Shown: positions 1 through 8,616, numbered from the stretch's first letter. The stretch is 29,667 bases of DNA from Pseudomonadota bacterium (GCA_021782065.1 JAJXVQ010000005.1:1-29667); one strand, 5' to 3'. The notes: generated by a model not told the origin, from the letters alone. A program made the numbers and translations.

Positions 1-2
1 TT

Positions 3-140
3 TTATGGTTTTGCTTTTTTTTCAAACAAATTCTACCTGAAAATGAGGATCACCACCACAATTTTATGTTGAATTATCGGTTGGTTTTTACGTGGAATTG
101 GCCGGAGAACTTAAAACTCTCAAGTTATATAAGATTGTAG
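3..140 (+). pseudogene. possible 3' end of a gene entering from the left
   Basis: An open frame runs from the window edge to TAG at 138-140, about 45 codons. The translation looks protein-like (residues such as LNYRLVFTWNWPENLKL near the end) but I do not recognise a family. With no start in view it could be the real end of a gene, a decayed remnant or chance. It is followed by non-coding sequence holding a degenerate repeat (188-285). Confidence 0.25.
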
Positions 141-187
141 AAATTACTTTGCTTGTCAGTCGAATCTAAAGAGCCATTCAATATCTG

Positions 188-285
188 CAGCAGTCCCCGG
201 TGAAGATGTAACTCGCTGATTAATATCACTTTTTAACTGGTTGATTTCGTGCTCTTTTTTTCTGGGTTTTGACCGGGAGCTCCTG
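188..285 (-). repeat. degenerate dispersed repeat, copy A
   Basis: Read on the minus strand, this stretch matches 3438-3563 on the plus strand. The best block is about 49 bases running from TTAAAA through GATATTAATCAGCGAG to ACTGCTG with only about three differences; the rest aligns with a gap. It encodes a lysine-rich helix-like fragment (EINQLKSDINQRVTSS) in one frame, and a short reading frame with an ATG at 318-316 enters it in another. It looks like a decayed gene or element. The remainder of 1-386 shows no intact gene. Confidence 0.7.
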
Positions 286-386
286 CAATATCTGTTGAAC
301 CTGCTCATTTTGTGGCATACTATGGCCTAATCAATATTTTTAATGACAATGCAGAATCTTCTTTGTCAATTTAAAGGAGAACCCAC

Positions 387-1775
387 GTGTTTAAAAGCAA
401 AAAAGAGGGCATCAGTTTTATGGCCTTGTGCATGGGGTTTTTCATGATCATACTAGATGTTACGATTGTCAATGTAGCTTTGCCTGTCATAGCGAGCTAT
501 TTCAGCACAACCTTATCGAAATTACAATGGGTGGTTGATGGCTATACGATTGCCTTTGTTGGTTTATTATTGGTGGTGGGCTGGCTTAGCGATTACTTTG
601 GAGCGAAGAAAATATTTTTGTTGGGATTGATTCTTTTTTCAATTACCTCTTTAAGCTGCGCTCTTGCCAGCTCTATCTTTCTGTTAATTTTCTTTAGGTT
701 TTTACAAGGAGCTTCAGCCGCATTTCTACTGCCATCTTCATTATCTTTAATTAACAATATTTATCAAGATCCGAAAGAAAAGGCACAAGCCATTGGCATA
801 TGGGCTTCATTAGGTGGGGTGGCTTGTGCTTCTGGTCCATTCTTAGGCGGTGTTTTAACGGCTGTAATTTCATGGCGCGCTATATTCTTAATTAATATCC
901 TTATTGGCTGCACTAGTTATCTCGTTGTAAGTCGAACCATAGTTTCTGCTAAACTAAAATGCAAAGCCGGGAAAATAGATTTTTTAGGACAAATTGTAGG
1001 CTTCATCGCACTGCTTTTCCTTGTTTTTGCATTGATTGAAGTGTGCAACTATGGACTCAATGGGCTTATTATGACTTGTTTAGCACTCAGCATTAGCATG
1101 CTATTGCTATTTATTTTCATAGAGCACAAAGTAAAAAATCCAATGATTCCATTATGGATTTTTAGAAACAAAATGACCTCTATGGGGCTAGCCGTTTCTG
1201 CTATCTTAAATCTATGCTTTTATGGTGCGTTGTTTACGATGCCTTTCTATTTTGCCAATATACGGCATTATAGTACATTGAGAGTGGGATTGGCGTTGCT
1301 CCCTTTACCAGGGCTTGCTGTCATTGGTTCTTATCTGGGAGGAAAAGTTATCAGCAAATGGGGGGCTGCTCTGGTTATTTTTATAGGATTTTTCATTGCG
1401 GCTTGTGGCTTTTTAGCATTGATTGAATTGGAACAAAATGCGCCTATTTATCTGTGGATAATGCTGCCTTTTCTTGCTATAGGCTTTGGTGTTTCTTTTG
1501 CAACCCCAGCGATGACATTTGCTGTTTTACATTCTGTTCAAAGTGAATATGAAGGTATTCTCTCGGCGGTGTTAAATATCTTTAATCAAGTGGGTAATCT
1601 AATTGGCGTGGCCATATTCGGCAGTATTGTAATAGCAGCTCATAGCTTTGTTTCTGGTATGCATATTATGTTCACAATAATTGGGATAACGTTTTTGATT
1701 ACCGCATTTTCTTCTGTAATGATTATGGGGAAATTTAAATCTAGTGCTGTATTGAATAATCTTAATTTAGATTGA
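387..1775 (+). CDS. MFS drug efflux transporter, DHA2 (EmrB/QacA-like) type
   Basis: An inner-membrane proton-driven exporter of the 14-helix DHA2 group, 462 residues. The first helix carries the family motif LDVTIVNVALP (about residues 23-33), and the helix 2-3 loop has the MFS motif A form GWLSDYFGAKKI (about 65-76). Hydrophobic segments continue to the C-terminus. The start is GTG at 387, with an AAGGAG ribosome site at 374-379 about seven bases upstream. There is no adjacent EmrA-type membrane-fusion partner and no obvious regulator, so the substrate is unknown. It converges on the Bcr/CflA-type gene with a 45-bp gap. Family is fairly certain; export of drugs is inferred from the family. 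Confidence 0.9.
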   Translation: MFKSKKEGISFMALCMGFFMIILDVTIVNVALPVIASYFSTTLSKLQWVVDGYTIAFVGLLLVVGWLSDYFGAKKIFLLGLILFSITSLSCALASSIFLLIFFRFLQGASAAFLLPSSLSLINNIYQDPKEKAQAIGIWASLGGVACASGPFLGGVLTAVISWRAIFLINILIGCTSYLVVSRTIVSAKLKCKAGKIDFLGQIVGFIALLFLVFALIEVCNYGLNGLIMTCLALSISMLLLFIFIEHKVKNPMIPLWIFRNKMTSMGLAVSAILNLCFYGALFTMPFYFANIRHYSTLRVGLALLPLPGLAVIGSYLGGKVISKWGAALVIFIGFFIAACGFLALIELEQNAPIYLWIMLPFLAIGFGVSFATPAMTFAVLHSVQSEYEGILSAVLNIFNQVGNLIGVAIFGSIVIAAHSFVSGMHIMFTIIGITFLITAFSSVMIMGKFKSSAVLNNLNLD

Positions 1776-1820
1776 ATCATTTAGCGGGCTATAAAGCGAT
1801 AAGATAGCGGTGAGTATTTA

Positions 1821-3056
1821 TCATTCCGCCACCGTCTTTCCAGCTCTATTACTCCGCATTGCCGAGGCATATAGCACAAAACCCATGAATACAAAGGCGG
1901 CGCTGGTGTAGGCAATCGATTTAGAACTTTGAGCGCTGATCATGCTGGCTAGGAAACCAGAACTCGTGGTTACGCCTAAATTGATTAAGGTAGTAACGCC
2001 ACTAGCGCTGCCTGCTAGCTCTTTAAACATACTCATCGTTATGCCCATACAAGTGGGATATAGTACCCCACTAGAAAAAAATAAAAAGGCGGTGGGAATG
2101 AGTATTGCCCATACATTGTGGCTATAAAAGGTCATTAAAACACCCACCAAGGAAAATATTAAAACTATGGGCATGCCTGTAGATAATATTTTTTGCGGGT
2201 CAAAAATTTTAACTAAAATGCGGCAACAAAACGTCCCACATAAGAAGACGAGTCCCAAACCAAAAGCAGCGTGACCAAAAAAGATAGGGGAATGACCTAA
2301 TTTTTTTTCAATGAAAAAAGGGCCTAAAGTATTAAAAATAATAAGGGTAGCATAAAGGCAACCCATTAACACACTGACACTTACGAAAACCTTATCGGGC
2401 AACAGAATGGCAAAGTTATTTTTGATGCGCTTTAAACTTAAGATCGTGCGTTTATGTGTATGGTGTGTTTCAGGTAACCATAAAAAACAAGCTACAACCC
2501 CTATAAGACCATAAACAGCGAAAAATAAAAAACAAGCCTGCCAACCTATATAGACTTGTAAATAACCGCCGATGATGGGTCCAATGATAGGGCCTATGCC
2601 CCACATCGTTGCTATCCATGAAGCGGTACGCAATAAGGCTGCTCCCGTTAATAGATCCGCTATAACTGAACGCACCAATACACCAAAAGTACCTATAGCT
2701 AAGCCTTGGAACAATCGAGATAACAATAAAACAGAGGGATAAGGATAAAGTGGTGGCACTATACTGGCAATGACTAATAATATAAAACCGCTTAACATAA
2801 GACGGCGACGCCCCCAGGTATCGGATAATATACCGCTCAAAAAAGTACCGCTCATCAAACCCACTAAATAAATAGTAATCAGATCTTTGGCGACCATAGG
2901 AGAGATGTGTAGAGAATCATGAATGGCGGGCAGTGAAGGTGCAATTAAATCTATGCCCATTCCCAATAAGGGCAAAAAGCACAGCAATATCCTAACGATG
3001 GCGCGTGTCTTGGCCTCTGAAAGCGGGGTATCCGGGGTTTTATAGGAAGAAGTCAT
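1821..3056 (-). CDS. MFS transporter, Bcr/CflA drug-resistance subfamily
   Basis: A 12-helix DHA1-type inner-membrane efflux protein, 411 residues. The N-terminal helix reads GIDLIAPSLPAI, matching the Bcr/CflA pattern D-x-Y/I-x-PxLP. Motif A is present as GILSDTWGRRRLML (about residues 75-88), and motif C-like glycines occur in GIGPIIGPIIGGYLQ (about 153-167). Family members export chloramphenicol, bicyclomycin or sulfonamides; the substrate here cannot be read from sequence. The ATG at 3056 is the first in frame. The gene stands alone on the minus strand, and its upstream region (3057-3218) has no recognised regulator. Next to a second, unrelated efflux gene, it forms a small efflux island bracketed by repeats. 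Confidence 0.9.
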   Translation of the reverse strand: MTSSYKTPDTPLSEAKTRAIVRILLCFLPLLGMGIDLIAPSLPAIHDSLHISPMVAKDLITIYLVGLMSGTFLSGILSDTWGRRRLMLSGFILLVIASIVPPLYPYPSVLLLSRLFQGLAIGTFGVLVRSVIADLLTGAALLRTASWIATMWGIGPIIGPIIGGYLQVYIGWQACFLFFAVYGLIGVVACFLWLPETHHTHKRTILSLKRIKNNFAILLPDKVFVSVSVLMGCLYATLIIFNTLGPFFIEKKLGHSPIFFGHAAFGLGLVFLCGTFCCRILVKIFDPQKILSTGMPIVLIFSLVGVLMTFYSHNVWAILIPTAFLFFSSGVLYPTCMGITMSMFKELAGSASGVTTLINLGVTTSSGFLASMISAQSSKSIAYTSAAFVFMGFVLYASAMRSNRAGKTVAE

Positions 3057-3217
3057 TTTTCAACCATTATTTAGAATAATTCTTTGAGAAACAATCCCAT
3101 TTTAAAGGGGGGAATGTCAAGAGGGGCTTTATTCCAACAAAGTATAAACTGCCTACCACGGGATCGCATAAATAGTGCCTCTTAATTTCATCTTTCGTGG
3201 AATACGGCAGACTATAT

Positions 3218-3387
3218 ACGCGAATTCTGGATAAGGATTTCTCCAGTAAAAAGCGCCAGTTTTGGTCATTTCTGTAACAAAAATAGCCCTTAAAATAAGG
3301 AACTTAGGCAATTTTATAGGATTTACGGGAATTTTTAGCCTCGTTTCTGTATATTAAGCCTAAAAATTTCTTATCCAGAATTCGCGT
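3218..3387. mobile_element. 170-bp MITE-like element with 18-bp perfect terminal inverted repeats
   Basis: ACGCGAATTCTGGATAAG at 3218-3235 is repeated exactly in reverse complement at 3370-3387. The 134 bases between hold no ORF of note, so this has the architecture of a non-autonomous miniature transposable element. No matching direct repeat is visible in the flanks. It lies in the roughly 700-bp gene-free stretch between the Bcr/CflA gene and rpmF. Confidence 0.6.
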
Positions 3388-3437
3388 TGCAAGTGTTTTG
3401 CATCCGGTTCTAAAATTGAAAAAAGGGCTAATTTATT

Positions 3438-3563
3438 CAGGAGCTCCCGGTCAAAGCTCAGAGAAAGATAGTAAAATCAACAGGTTGCTAAAAAAAGATC
3501 GCGAAATCAACCGGTTAAAAGGCGATATTAATCAGCGAGTTACATCTTCACCGGGAACTGCTG
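3438..3563 (+). repeat. degenerate dispersed repeat, copy B
   Basis: Inverted partner of 188-285. It is longer because of about 28 extra bases around 3467-3495 that resemble an internal duplication (one frame reads SKINRLLKKDREINRLKGD). That frame ends shortly after at a TGA and lacks an ATG, so it is not an intact gene. The two copies point outward from the pair of efflux genes. Confidence 0.7.
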
Positions 3564-3585
3564 TAATTTATTGAATTAGATAAAT

Positions 3586-3641
3586 CCAATGGTTCGTGAG
3601 GGGGCGCGACATTTTAAGCTCAATTCTCTATTTAGGGCCAA
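3586..3641 (+). pseudogene. possible remnant of a gene 3' end
   Basis: A short open frame containing VREGARHFKLNSLFRAK ends at a TAA near 3641. It reads like the tail of a protein, but no ribosome site or longer frame supports it. The stretch 3388-3760 otherwise contains only repeat copy B and the rpmF promoter region; the yceD gene that usually precedes rpmF is not here. Confidence 0.2.
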
Positions 3642-3678
3642 ATAAGCTAAGTGCAATATCACCTATTCTGCATTGGCT

Positions 3679-3706
3679 TTGAACGCTACAGCAGCTTGCG
3701 TATTAT
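3679..3706 (+). promoter_or_regulatory. candidate sigma-70 promoter for rpmF-plsX
   Basis: TTGAAC at 3679-3684 and TATTAT at 3701-3706 are separated by 16 bases, and the start of rpmF is 54 bases downstream. This is by motif only; it is plausible because the usual upstream gene yceD is missing and the operon needs its own promoter. Confidence 0.4.
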
Positions 3707-3760
3707 CCCTAAACCAGGTAAAATCGTCTTCATTTTTAAAGCATAATCGGGAGTAAACCA

Positions 3761-3958
3761 ATGGCTGTACAACAAACGCGCAAATCGCACTCTAAAACAG
3801 GTATGCGCCGTGCCCACGATTTTTTAACGGGCCCAACTTTATCCAGTGATCCGACCACCGGTGAATTACACCGCCGTCACCACATTACCAAAGAAGGCTA
3901 CTATCGTGGAAAAAAAGTATTAGAAAACAAAGCCATAGATATCTCTGACGAAGACTAG
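3761..3958 (+). CDS. rpmF: 50S ribosomal protein L32
   Basis: Small basic ribosomal protein of the large subunit, 65 residues, close to the usual gammaproteobacterial length. It begins [20 protein letters not shown] and carries the typical [15 protein letters not shown] block and the YYRGKKV tail, with the zinc-ligand cysteines of some L32 forms absent. A GGGAG ribosome site lies just before the ATG. plsX follows after 19 bases, the conserved rpmF-plsX-fab arrangement that ties ribosome and membrane synthesis together. Confidence 0.97.
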   Translation: MAVQQTRKSHSKTGMRRAHDFLTGPTLSSDPTTGELHRRHHITKEGYYRGKKVLENKAIDISDED

Positions 3959-3977
3959 TTTAAGACAGCATAAAATT

Positions 3978-5021
3978 ATGCCTACAATCATTACAGTAGC
4001 GCTGGATGCCATGGGCGGCGACCATGGGCCGCGTGTCATCGTCCCCGCAGCATTAAGTGCACTGGACTATTATCCGCAATTATCCCTCATTTTAGTGGGG
4101 GATGAAACCGTATTAAAATCAATACTCATCAAAAAACGCTACGATACCGGCCGTTTGCATGTACACCATGCCAGTGAACAAGTGGCCATGGATGAACCGC
4201 CTGCTCAGGCCCTGCGTTACAAAAAAGATTCTTCCATGCGTGTAGCGCTCAATTTGGTCAAAGATGGGATAGCGAGTGCTTGTGTAAGCGCAGGGAATAC
4301 CGGTGCCTTATTAGCCACGGCGCGGTTTGTGCTAAAAATGCTACCGGGTATAGATCGTCCAGCGCTGATTGGTTTGATGCCTACCACTGTCGATAGCAAT
4401 ACCATGGTGCGCGTGTTGGATTTAGGTGCAAACATCGATTCTACCGCCGCACACCTATTACAATTTGCCGCCATGGGGCACATCGTTTCGCACGCCATCG
4501 ATGGCGTGGCTAAGCCGCGCATTGCCTTATTGAACATAGGCGTAGAAGAAATTAAGGGCAATGAAGTTATTAAGCAAGCGTCGCAATTACTTGCTGCGCA
4601 ATCCTCCCTAAATTACATCGGATTTGTAGAAGCTAACGATTTATTCACGGGTAAGGCCGATGTCATCGTTTGCGATGGCTTTATAGGCAATATCGCTTTA
4701 AAGGCTTGCGAAGGAACGGCGCGGATGCTATTACAAATTTTTAAAGCAGCCATACAAAAAAGTATTTTGGCACGTTTAGCGATTCCTTTTTTATTACCCG
4801 TCTTAAACAAAACAAAAAAGCAATTTGATCCGGCGCGTTATAATGGCGCATCCTTTTTAGGGCTCAATGGCGTTGTGATAAAAAGTCACGGTAATGCTAA
4901 AGAAGTTGCTTTTCGTATGGCGATATACCAGGCTTTAAGACAAGCTGAGCAAGCCGTGCCGCAACAAATTGCCAGTAGAGTAGAGATGACTTTAGCAAAT
5001 ACATCTACTCATAGCAGTTAA
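3978..5021 (+). CDS. plsX: phosphate acyltransferase PlsX
   Basis: Converts acyl-ACP and phosphate to acyl-phosphate and ACP, the first committed step of the PlsX/PlsY route to lysophosphatidate. It is a peripheral membrane enzyme of 347 residues. The signature VALDAMGGDHGP is at residues 7-18, and glycine-rich blocks SAGNTGALLA (about 105) and CDGFIGNIALK (about 233) are intact. The C-terminal HSS-stop codons (5010-5021) lie inside a dispersed repeat beginning at 5009, so the original tail was probably different. No strong ribosome site precedes the ATG, and translation is probably coupled to rpmF. Confidence 0.96.
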   Translation: MPTIITVALDAMGGDHGPRVIVPAALSALDYYPQLSLILVGDETVLKSILIKKRYDTGRLHVHHASEQVAMDEPPAQALRYKKDSSMRVALNLVKDGIASACVSAGNTGALLATARFVLKMLPGIDRPALIGLMPTTVDSNTMVRVLDLGANIDSTAAHLLQFAAMGHIVSHAIDGVAKPRIALLNIGVEEIKGNEVIKQASQLLAAQSSLNYIGFVEANDLFTGKADVIVCDGFIGNIALKACEGTARMLLQIFKAAIQKSILARLAIPFLLPVLNKTKKQFDPARYNGASFLGLNGVVIKSHGNAKEVAFRMAIYQALRQAEQAVPQQIASRVEMTLANTSTHSS

Positions 5022-5126
5022 TCTTTAAGCAAGAAGACTAGCTATAGCGCACCAAGGGTAAATTATACATGACTGGTGCGAGATGGGCGAAGGCTTTAAG
5101 CGTAATAATTAAATGTGAAGAGTATA
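5009..5126 (-). repeat. dispersed intergenic repeat, copy 1 (118 bp)
   Basis: Reading on the plus strand, TCATAGCAGTTAATCTTTAA at 5009-5028 starts the copy, GTGCGAGATGGGCGAAGGC is in the middle (about 5077-5095), and AAGAGTATA closes it at 5118-5126. The same three blocks occur in the same order at 15948-16070 and 18769-18891 on the minus strand. It fills almost the whole plsX-fabH gap and encodes the last three codons and stop of plsX. Imperfect inverted ends suggest a MITE. Confidence 0.75.
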
Positions 5127-5139
5127 ATCGCGAGGAGTA

Positions 5140-6102
5140 ATGATGAAATACAGTCGTATTCTAGGAACCGGTAGTTATTTGCCGAAAAGAATTGTGACTA
5201 ACGAAGAACTCGCTCAAAAAGTAGATACGACCGATGAATGGATCGTTACACGCACGGGTATTCGCGCGCGGCACATGTCTAATTCAGAGGAAACATCATC
5301 CTATATGGGATATCATGCTGGCTTACGTGCATTAGAATCAGCGGGACTCAGCGCGAATGATTTGGATATGATCATTGTCGCTACAACGACTCCAGACAAA
5401 GGCTTACCCAATACGGCGTGCTTATTGCAAGAACGTTTAGGTATCACCACCATTCCTGCTTTCGATGTTACCGTCGCTTGCGCAGGTTTTGCTTATGCTT
5501 TATCGATTGCCGATCAATACATACGTGGCGGCATGATGAGCACCATATTGGTAGTAGGCGTTGATGTGTTAACGGCAGTTACCAACTGGGACGATCGCAG
5601 TACCTGTGTGCTATTTGGCGATGGTGCGGGTGCGGTTATTTTACAAGCTGCCGATAATCCCGGTATTTTATCGACACATCTACATGCCGATGGCCGTCAA
5701 AAAGACAGCTTATACATTCCCACCTGGCTACCGGGGCAGCGCCAAGAAGAATTACCCTATATACATATGGATGGCCGAGAAGTATTTCGTTTTGCGGTAA
5801 AAGCTTTAGGCCAAGTGGTGGAAGAAGCGTTGGCCGCTAATCACATGTCACAAGCAGATATTGACTGGTTCATTCCACATCAAGCCAATTTACGCATCAT
5901 TACTGCGCTGGCCGAAAAACTAAAATTGTCCATGGATAAAGTAGTGGTTACAGTGGATCGCCATGCTAACACTTCAGCCGCCTCGGTGCCCTTGGCACTA
6001 GATGAAGCTGTGCGTGATGGGCGTATACAACGCGGTCAAACTTTATTATTAGAAGCTATAGGCGGTGGGTTTGTATGGGGTGCGGCTTTAATTATTTATT
6101 AG
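5140..6102 (+). CDS. fabH: 3-oxoacyl-ACP synthase III (KAS III)
   Basis: Starts each fatty acid by condensing acetyl-CoA with malonyl-ACP. It is 320 residues, a normal FabH length. The catalytic triad is visible: Cys114 in VACAGFAYA, His in IPHQANLRI (about residue 247) and Asn in HANTSAASVPLAL (about 277). The RTGIRARH motif near residue 38 and the C-terminal GGGFVWGAALI are typical. Two adjacent ATGs (5140 and 5143) follow a GAGGAG ribosome site; either could be used. The gene lies in the conserved plsX-fabH-fabD-fabG order, although repeats now separate it from both plsX and fabD. Confidence 0.97.
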   Translation: MMKYSRILGTGSYLPKRIVTNEELAQKVDTTDEWIVTRTGIRARHMSNSEETSSYMGYHAGLRALESAGLSANDLDMIIVATTTPDKGLPNTACLLQERLGITTIPAFDVTVACAGFAYALSIADQYIRGGMMSTILVVGVDVLTAVTNWDDRSTCVLFGDGAGAVILQAADNPGILSTHLHADGRQKDSLYIPTWLPGQRQEELPYIHMDGREVFRFAVKALGQVVEEALAANHMSQADIDWFIPHQANLRIITALAEKLKLSMDKVVVTVDRHANTSAASVPLALDEAVRDGRIQRGQTLLLEAIGGGFVWGAALIIY

Positions 6103-6178
6103 GGCCTGTTGACATTTTTGAATTTTAGGCGAGATGGGCAACGGCAACGCAGCCTAAAATTCAAATACGAAGAGTATA
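6103..6178 (-). repeat. dispersed repeat copy 4, partial, with a strong hairpin
   Basis: The gap between fabH and fabD shares GCGAGATGGGC and the GAAGAGTATA end with the 118-123 bp repeats but lacks their other half. It contains a perfect 14-bp inverted repeat, TTTGAATTTTAGGC at 6117-6130 and its complement at 6152-6165, around a 21-base loop. The hairpin could attenuate fabH-to-fabD read-through or protect mRNA; no U-run follows, so it is not a classic terminator. Confidence 0.6.
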
Positions 6179-6231
6179 TCTAATATGAATTTTCTTCCAA
6201 CAATGTGCGAGTAGTTATAATGGGACATAAT

Positions 6232-7170
6232 ATGGAAAAATATGCAGTTTTATTTCCGGGCCAAGGTTCACAATCAGTGGGTATGCTCAATGCTTTTGAA
6301 GATAATTATGCCGAGGTACTAGGGACTGTATTTCGTTCTGCATCTAAAGCACTAAACGATGATTTATGGGAAATAGTCAGTCATGATAGCCGCGGCCTTT
6401 TGGATCAAACACAATATACACAACCCGCATTATTGGCTGTATCTTATGTGATGTGGCTTATCTGGCAAAAAACAGCGAAAACAAAACCCAGTTTTTTAGC
6501 GGGGCACAGTCTAGGCGAATACACCGCATTGGTGTGCGCCGACGCGCTGGCCTTTGAAGATGCGATCGCCTTAGTTGCTTTGCGCGGTCGTTTGATGCAA
6601 CAAGCTGTACCGGAAGGTGTAGGCGCAATGGCCGCCCTTGTGGGTTTAAGCGATGAAGCCGTAGCTAATCTGTGTCAACGAGGCAGTAAAGAAGGTGTGG
6701 TGAGCCCAGCCAATTATAATGCCATCGGGCAAGTGGTTATATCTGGCCATAAAGAAGCGGTGCTATACGCGGTCAAAGAAGCTAAAACTGAAGGGGCTAA
6801 AATCGCAAAACTATTGGCTGTGAGCGTGCCATCACATTGTGCATTGATGAAACCAGCCGCAGAAGCCTTAGGCGATGCCTTAGAACGTATAGCCATACAC
6901 GCACCACGGTATCCTATTATCCACAACGCTACTGTAGATATTGTTGAACATCCCGATGATATACGTCAGCGCTTGGTAGAACAATTGTATCAACCCGTAC
7001 GGTGGGTGGAAACCGTACAACGCCTAGTGGTTGAAGGCGTTACTTTGGCTTTAGAATGCGGTCCTGGCAATGTGCTAGCAGGTTTAAATAAGCGTATAAA
7101 CAAGGATCTAAAAAGCCTAGCGTTAAAAGATCCAAATTGTTTTAATGATGCAAAAGAGGAGATAAATTAA
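6232..7170 (+). CDS. fabD: malonyl-CoA:ACP transacylase
   Basis: Transfers malonyl from CoA to ACP, supplying the extender unit for FabH and FabF. The chosen ATG at 6232 gives 312 residues beginning MEKYAVLFPGQGSQSVGML, matching the usual FabD N-terminus. Upstream in-frame GTG (6205) and ATG (6220) would add nine or four residues but have no better ribosome site. The active-site Ser93 is in AGHSLGEYTAL, the catalytic His in VPSHCALMKPAAEAL (about 202), and the substrate-binding arginine in the ALRGRLMQQA helix. The stop abuts the fabG ATG directly, indicating coupled translation. Confidence 0.96.
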   Translation: MEKYAVLFPGQGSQSVGMLNAFEDNYAEVLGTVFRSASKALNDDLWEIVSHDSRGLLDQTQYTQPALLAVSYVMWLIWQKTAKTKPSFLAGHSLGEYTALVCADALAFEDAIALVALRGRLMQQAVPEGVGAMAALVGLSDEAVANLCQRGSKEGVVSPANYNAIGQVVISGHKEAVLYAVKEAKTEGAKIAKLLAVSVPSHCALMKPAAEALGDALERIAIHAPRYPIIHNATVDIVEHPDDIRQRLVEQLYQPVRWVETVQRLVVEGVTLALECGPGNVLAGLNKRINKDLKSLALKDPNCFNDAKEEIN

Positions 7171-7914
7171 ATGAGTTTAACGGGTAAAACAGCTCTTATT
7201 ACCGGCGCCAGCCGCGGTATAGGTCATGCCATATTGTTAGGTTTAGCAGCAATGGGTGCAACTGTAGTCGGTACCGCTACCAGTGACAAAGGCACTCAAC
7301 TTATTACAGATGCTTTAGCGGCAAAAGGTTATGCAGGTGGCGCGGTAGTCATGGATGTGCGCGACGATAGTTCAGTTGCTGCTGCGTTAGCAGCGGTAGA
7401 AGAAGGCTATGGTGCGCCAGCCATCGTCGTGAACAATGCGGGTATTACGGCAGATAATTTATTTTTACGCATGAAGATGGAAGAATGGCAAAGCGTATTA
7501 GATGCTAATTTAACGTCATTGTATCGCGTTACTAAGCCGTGTTTACGCGCCATGTTAAAAGCACATTGGGGCCGTATTATTAACATCAGCTCTGTGGTGG
7601 GGCTGTCGGGTAATCCAGGACAAGCAAATTATTGTGCTTCTAAAGCGGGAGTCATTGGTTTTAGCAAATCTTTGGCACAAGAAGTGGCAAGTCGTAACAT
7701 CACCGTGAATGTAGTTGCACCTGGTTTTATAGGCACAGACATGACCGGGGTGTTAACGGAAGAACAGCAAACACAACTCAAAAACTCTATTCCCATGCAA
7801 CGCATCGGTACGCCCGAAGAAATTGCAGCCGCGGTGTGTTTTTTAGCAAGTCCAGGTGCAAGTTATATTACCGGTGAAACCATTCAAGTGAATGGTGGCC
7901 TGTATATGCAGTAG
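7171..7914 (+). CDS. fabG: 3-oxoacyl-ACP reductase
   Basis: NADPH-dependent reduction of 3-oxoacyl-ACP in each elongation cycle. A short-chain dehydrogenase of 247 residues: cofactor motif TGASRGIG at residues 11-18, NNAG at 88-91, and catalytic Ser141, Tyr154 and Lys158 in ISSVVGLSG and ANYCASKAG. The C-terminal ITGETIQVNGGLYM is characteristic of FabG rather than other SDRs. A GAGGAG ribosome site lies inside the end of fabD. An unusually long gap of about 890 bp follows before acpP. Confidence 0.97.
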   Translation: MSLTGKTALITGASRGIGHAILLGLAAMGATVVGTATSDKGTQLITDALAAKGYAGGAVVMDVRDDSSVAAALAAVEEGYGAPAIVVNNAGITADNLFLRMKMEEWQSVLDANLTSLYRVTKPCLRAMLKAHWGRIINISSVVGLSGNPGQANYCASKAGVIGFSKSLAQEVASRNITVNVVAPGFIGTDMTGVLTEEQQTQLKNSIPMQRIGTPEEIAAAVCFLASPGASYITGETIQVNGGLYMQ

Positions 7915-8174
7915 GGGCTTTAGGCTGGAATATTATCACCTTCTATTAAGCGTAACAATTCTAACTTCTTCAGTAACTACTCGCGCCTTATGGGAAAATA
8001 TAATCTAAAAGAAAGAGCACACAGTTAATTTTACACAGAATGGAGGTAGCCTAGGGTCTTTTCTTGCGATGCAAATTTTGGCCCCATTATTTATAAAAAA
8101 TGATCCTTACAGAAATCAAGGGGAGGCACGCTTTCCGGTGGGGCAAAAAAATATGGATGGATATCATGTTTTAA

Positions 8175-8303
8175 ATGGAAAAGCCTCGCCAACTCCTCCG
8201 CGAAAAAACACAGGAAATACTATACCAGTACGATGAAATACCCCCATGGCCACTGAAGATGTACCGTAATTTACAGCATTTATATTCGTGGCGATTGCAC
8301 TAG
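8175..8303 (+). CDS. candidate 42-residue small ORF in the fabG-acpP gap
   Basis: ATG at 8175 to TAG at 8303. The product begins MEKPRQLLREKTQEILYQYD and continues with aromatic and charged residues, which looks coding, but there is only a weak GGATGG upstream and no family is recognised. An overlapping frame (8069-8236, 55 codons) is also open, so at most one of the two can be real. It may be a remnant of an inserted, decayed gene. Confidence 0.2.
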   Translation: MEKPRQLLREKTQEILYQYDEIPPWPLKMYRNLQHLYSWRLH

Positions 8304-8393
8304 GAGGTGCCTTGTGAAAGATAATTTCTCTGTGATATTATGCCCATCTAGAGATGGTTAGGTATATCAAACAATAAATTAGGAGCGATGGTT

Positions 8394-8603
8394 ATGAAGC
8401 AGAATGAAGCAACGAAAGTTGACGTTGTACCAACAACAACCTATGGAACATTTTTTTCGATGAGCGGGATACCCGTAGCGAAAAAGGAAACATCAATATT
8501 TCCACTCACTGTAATGATATCAGACTTACCTAATTCTCTCAATGGGATATCCACACAAAGAATACCTTCACCACCCAAGAGACAAAAGGCTATGAGGAAA
8601 TAG
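8394..8603 (+). CDS. small hypothetical protein between fabG and acpP
   Basis: A 69-residue ORF starting at ATG 8394; an in-frame ATG at 8388 sits too close to the AGGAG ribosome site at 8381-8385. The product is polar and unrecognised, with repeated threonines near residues 12-15 and a basic, proline-containing C-terminus (RIPSPPKRQKAMRK). A GTG-started 15-codon reading frame with a perfect AGGAGG site (8302-8307, start 8314) lies just upstream. Both ribosome sites are better than those of several real genes here, but lack of any known relative keeps confidence low. The rest of 7915-8805 holds no recognised gene. Confidence 0.35.
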   Translation: MKQNEATKVDVVPTTTYGTFFSMSGIPVAKKETSIFPLTVMISDLPNSLNGISTQRIPSPPKRQKAMRK

Positions 8604-8616
8604 GCATTATTTAAGC

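Noticed and set aside
188..3563. The efflux pair as an intact composite transposon
   Set aside because: No transposase and no target duplication can be seen; only the bracketing inverted copies are supported.
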